Assembly (NCBI GenBank): GCA_016931875.1
Contig: JAFGDX010000236.1
Span: forward strand, 1 to 7,242
DNA: 7,242 nt
Direction of reading: 5' to 3'
DNA from: Prolixibacteraceae bacterium
Lineage (GTDB): Bacteria > Bacteroidota > Bacteroidia > Bacteroidales > Prolixibacteraceae
Shown here: piece after piece, positions 5,752 through 7,242 of the stretch
Layout of the letters: the number at the start of each line of letters is the position of its first letter
How positions within the stretch are numbered: position 1 is the stretch's first letter
The notes under the pieces: generated by a model
Told to the model about the DNA's origin: nothing
Seen by the model: only the letters and a program-made list of their open reading frames with translations
Databases searched by the model: none
Made by a program: the position numbers and the translations under genes

Positions 5752-6747
5752 CTACGAATCCGCAGTGCTTTCGGAAGCTTCATTGACAGAATTTGTTACA
5801 TCAAGGACAAACCCCTCCATTCCGGTTACCTCTCCGTTCTCAACAACAGGATTTGCAGAAAGAATATGATACCCAACACTCCCGTCCATACATTTTCTTT
5901 GTACCCTGGCTCCTGTAATTACATTCCCCTTCAAAACATCGTTTACCTGTATGGTAAGTCTTTCCAACTCTTCGGGTTTGCGTGTAGTTGAAAAATGAAG
6001 GCCAATAATTTCAGAGCGGTCAGAACATTTATACATTCTGAGCCACGCATCGTTAACATCCACAATGTTTCCATTCCTGTCAAGACGATAATATCCTGCA
6101 ACACTTTTGTCAACTGCCTTTTGCAGATTTTTCTTCCGCTCTTCCCTTTCGTCGGTATGAACGACTTCCCAGCCGGTAATCATCGCTTTTATGCTTGAAA
6201 GTGGCGTATCGCCTGTGGTTGTAAGATAAACATGGGCAATTACAAAAGCTATCAGCAAAAACGCGCCAAAGGTATGGATGATGGCAAAAACTGACAATCC
6301 CTGCACATGAAGTGTCTCGTTGGGATAAATATAGGCCATATAAAAAATGCCGGTAAGCACCTGTGTTGGAATCACCAGCAATTTCAACCCCAGATAAATA
6401 ATGCGCTGCAGGGGGTTAAACTTGTTGTAAACGGTTTTATGAGTGGGGTGCGGCGCCCCCCGAAATATACCAGTAAGGTAATATTCAATCTGGGCTTTTA
6501 TAAATTTTGTTGTCGGGATGTATTGTTTCCATTCGCCAGTCACAAAATGCCAGAAAATGGCAAACACAATTAACACCAAAAACGCCCAGGCCGCAATATT
6601 GTGCCATCGCACTACATTCTCAAACCCAAAAATTTTAAATGAACCGTGCATTTCAAATCCGGTGAGCGCCAGAAAAAATATAAGCAAAGCCTGGCTCCAG
6701 TGCCAGAAACGTTCGAAACCCCGGTAGATGTATGTTGCTTTTTTCAT
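5752..6747 (-). CDS. Cytochrome b (b561/Ni-hydrogenase type) with C-terminal PAS domain
   Basis: A 331-residue membrane protein. Residues 1-200 are a four-helix di-heme cytochrome b domain (helices about 18-33, 50-69, 115-140 and 155-176). Candidate heme ligands are H16 (in RFWHW), H49, H67, H158 and H172; the YNKFNPLQR segment (107-115) is typical of the family. With four helices and a basic N-terminus, both ends should be cytoplasmic. Residues about 208-322 form a PAS domain, starting in the AVDKSVAGYYRLDRNG region, passing VNDAWLRMY and ending in GMEGFVLDVT. No kinase, cyclase or DNA-binding output domain follows; only a short Ser/Glu-rich tail. The gene lies 12 bp after the octaheme cytochrome c gene and is surely co-transcribed, so it most likely moves electrons between the quinone pool and that periplasmic cytochrome. 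The PAS part may bind heme, flavin or a small ligand and tune electron flow. Domain calls are strong; the regulatory role is inferred. Confidence 0.85.
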   Translation of the reverse strand: MKKATYIYRGFERFWHWSQALLIFFLALTGFEMHGSFKIFGFENVVRWHNIAAWAFLVLIVFAIFWHFVTGEWKQYIPTTKFIKAQIEYYLTGIFRGAPHPTHKTVYNKFNPLQRIIYLGLKLLVIPTQVLTGIFYMAYIYPNETLHVQGLSVFAIIHTFGAFLLIAFVIAHVYLTTTGDTPLSSIKAMITGWEVVHTDEREERKKNLQKAVDKSVAGYYRLDRNGNIVDVNDAWLRMYKCSDRSEIIGLHFSTTRKPEELERLTIQVNDVLKGNVITGARVQRKCMDGSVGYHILSANPVVENGEVTGMEGFVLDVTNSVNEASESTADS

Positions 6748-6759
6748 TGTTCAGTTTTT

Positions 6760-7242
6760 TTAATTTGAATGTGTAGTTTTATTGTTTTTTATAATGCGCA
6801 ATACAGAATGAATGCTTACCCCGGCAATTGAAAAAAGAATTATGGCAATACCCAGATAATCGAGCGTCCGGTTGCGGTTGCGCCCAATCAGATAAAAATC
6901 GTTCAAAGCCGCAATCCTGCTGTTTTGGGCATGACAGTCAGCACATTGCAGCGACTCGTTCATTGGCGCCACCATATGATTGATGGGCCATGACATTTCG
7001 GTTTCGGCAAAATCATATTTCCCGCTAAATTCGAGACCTGCTTTTTCCATCCCTGCCTCCGAAGCCTTATGCCAGTCAAAATTTTTCCAGTAAGCGGTGC
7101 TGTCTTTTCCAAACAAATGAGGACCAATGAGATATTTGTGTTCAGCATCATAAATTAACTTTGACCGATGCACTTTTACCGGAATTATTTTCGATTTATT
7201 GTCGGCATAATTCCCCAGTAATGTATTCATTTTAACCACCTC
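6760..7242 (-). CDS. Octaheme cytochrome c, tetrathionate reductase family (C-terminal part, cut by window edge)
   Basis: The reading frame is open to the right edge of the window, so only about the last 160 residues are seen; the GTG at 7239 and the ATG at 7230 are internal, not the true start. The fragment carries one heme site, CADCH (codons at 6931-6945), and the blocks IIPVKVHRSKLIYDAEHKYL, PHLFG, AYWKNFDWHKA, TEMSWPINHMVAP and DFYLIGRNRN. These match the C-terminus of tetrathionate-reductase-family octaheme cytochromes; the remaining hemes should lie upstream of the edge. After the last heme comes a hydrophobic helix (TLDYLGIAIILFSIAGVSIH) and a basic tail, which would anchor the periplasmic protein in the inner membrane. 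The cytochrome b-PAS gene follows by 12 bp and is the likely electron donor or acceptor. Known relatives reduce tetrathionate, nitrite or hydroxylamine in vitro; the substrate here is not determined. Confidence 0.82.
   Translation of the reverse strand, partial: EVVKMNTLLGNYADNKSKIIPVKVHRSKLIYDAEHKYLIGPHLFGKDSTAYWKNFDWHKASEAGMEKAGLEFSGKYDFAETEMSWPINHMVAPMNESLQCADCHAQNSRIAALNDFYLIGRNRNRTLDYLGIAIILFSIAGVSIHSVLRIIKNNKTTHSN

Noticed and set aside
6760..7239. Complete 159-residue small cytochrome starting at GTG 7239
   Set aside because: The frame stays open to the window edge and the residues match only the C-terminus of a much larger octaheme family, so it is a truncated gene and not a small protein.
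1..7242. CRISPR array, tRNA, rRNA, insertion sequence or riboswitch
   Set aside because: No regularly spaced repeats, transposase motifs or RNA-gene signatures were found by eye on either strand.

Overview
The window looks like chromosomal DNA from an anaerobic or facultatively anaerobic member of the Bacteroidota, possibly a Marinilabiliales/Prolixibacteraceae-type lineage. The phylum call rests on four things. Shine-Dalgarno sites are missing or weak and start codons are preceded by A-rich stretches. One TAnnTTTG-type -7 element sits ahead of the main gene series. Base composition is moderately AT-rich. The lipoprotein and electron-transfer genes have a Bacteroidota character. The lineage below phylum is a guess. 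No rRNA, tRNA, CRISPR, transposase or phage gene is visible.

Layout. Positions 1-102 are a non-coding tail. A leftward gene (103-1125) encodes a multi-pass membrane protein resembling the ArsP_2 / 10-TM heavy-metal or manganese exporter family. A short AT-rich divergent region (1126-1201) separates it from a rightward series of six genes (1202-5546), five of them 16-31 bp apart and one after a 117-bp gap, so probably one operon. In order they encode a small VOC (glyoxalase-fold) protein with a full metal quartet, a zinc-ribbon plus two-[4Fe-4S] ferredoxin, a CoA-disulfide-reductase/NADH-oxidase-type flavoprotein with its redox cysteine, a short TrmO/TsaA-type protein, a DUF169 protein with conserved cysteines, and a ZnuA-like metal-binding lipoprotein with no ABC partners in view. 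A 205-bp hairpin-rich intergenic stretch (5547-5751) lies between convergent genes. The final leftward pair, entered from the right edge, encodes the C-terminal part of an octaheme tetrathionate-reductase-family cytochrome c (6760-7242, cut by the window) followed 12 bp later by a four-helix cytochrome b with a C-terminal PAS domain (5752-6747).

How the parts may work together. The right-hand pair reads as a membrane respiratory module: the b-type cytochrome would pass quinol electrons to the membrane-anchored periplasmic octaheme cytochrome, which reduces a sulfur or nitrogen oxyanion. The fused PAS domain could sense redox state or a ligand on the cytoplasmic side. The left-hand divergent set combines metal export, metal binding, low-potential electron transfer and thiol/disulfide redox chemistry. 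A metal or sulfur stress and repair role is an inference, not shown. The most noteworthy items are the composition of this six-gene set (ferredoxin + disulfide reductase + TrmO + DUF169 between two metal-handling genes), the cytochrome b-PAS fusion, and the orphan ZnuA with an altered metal site.
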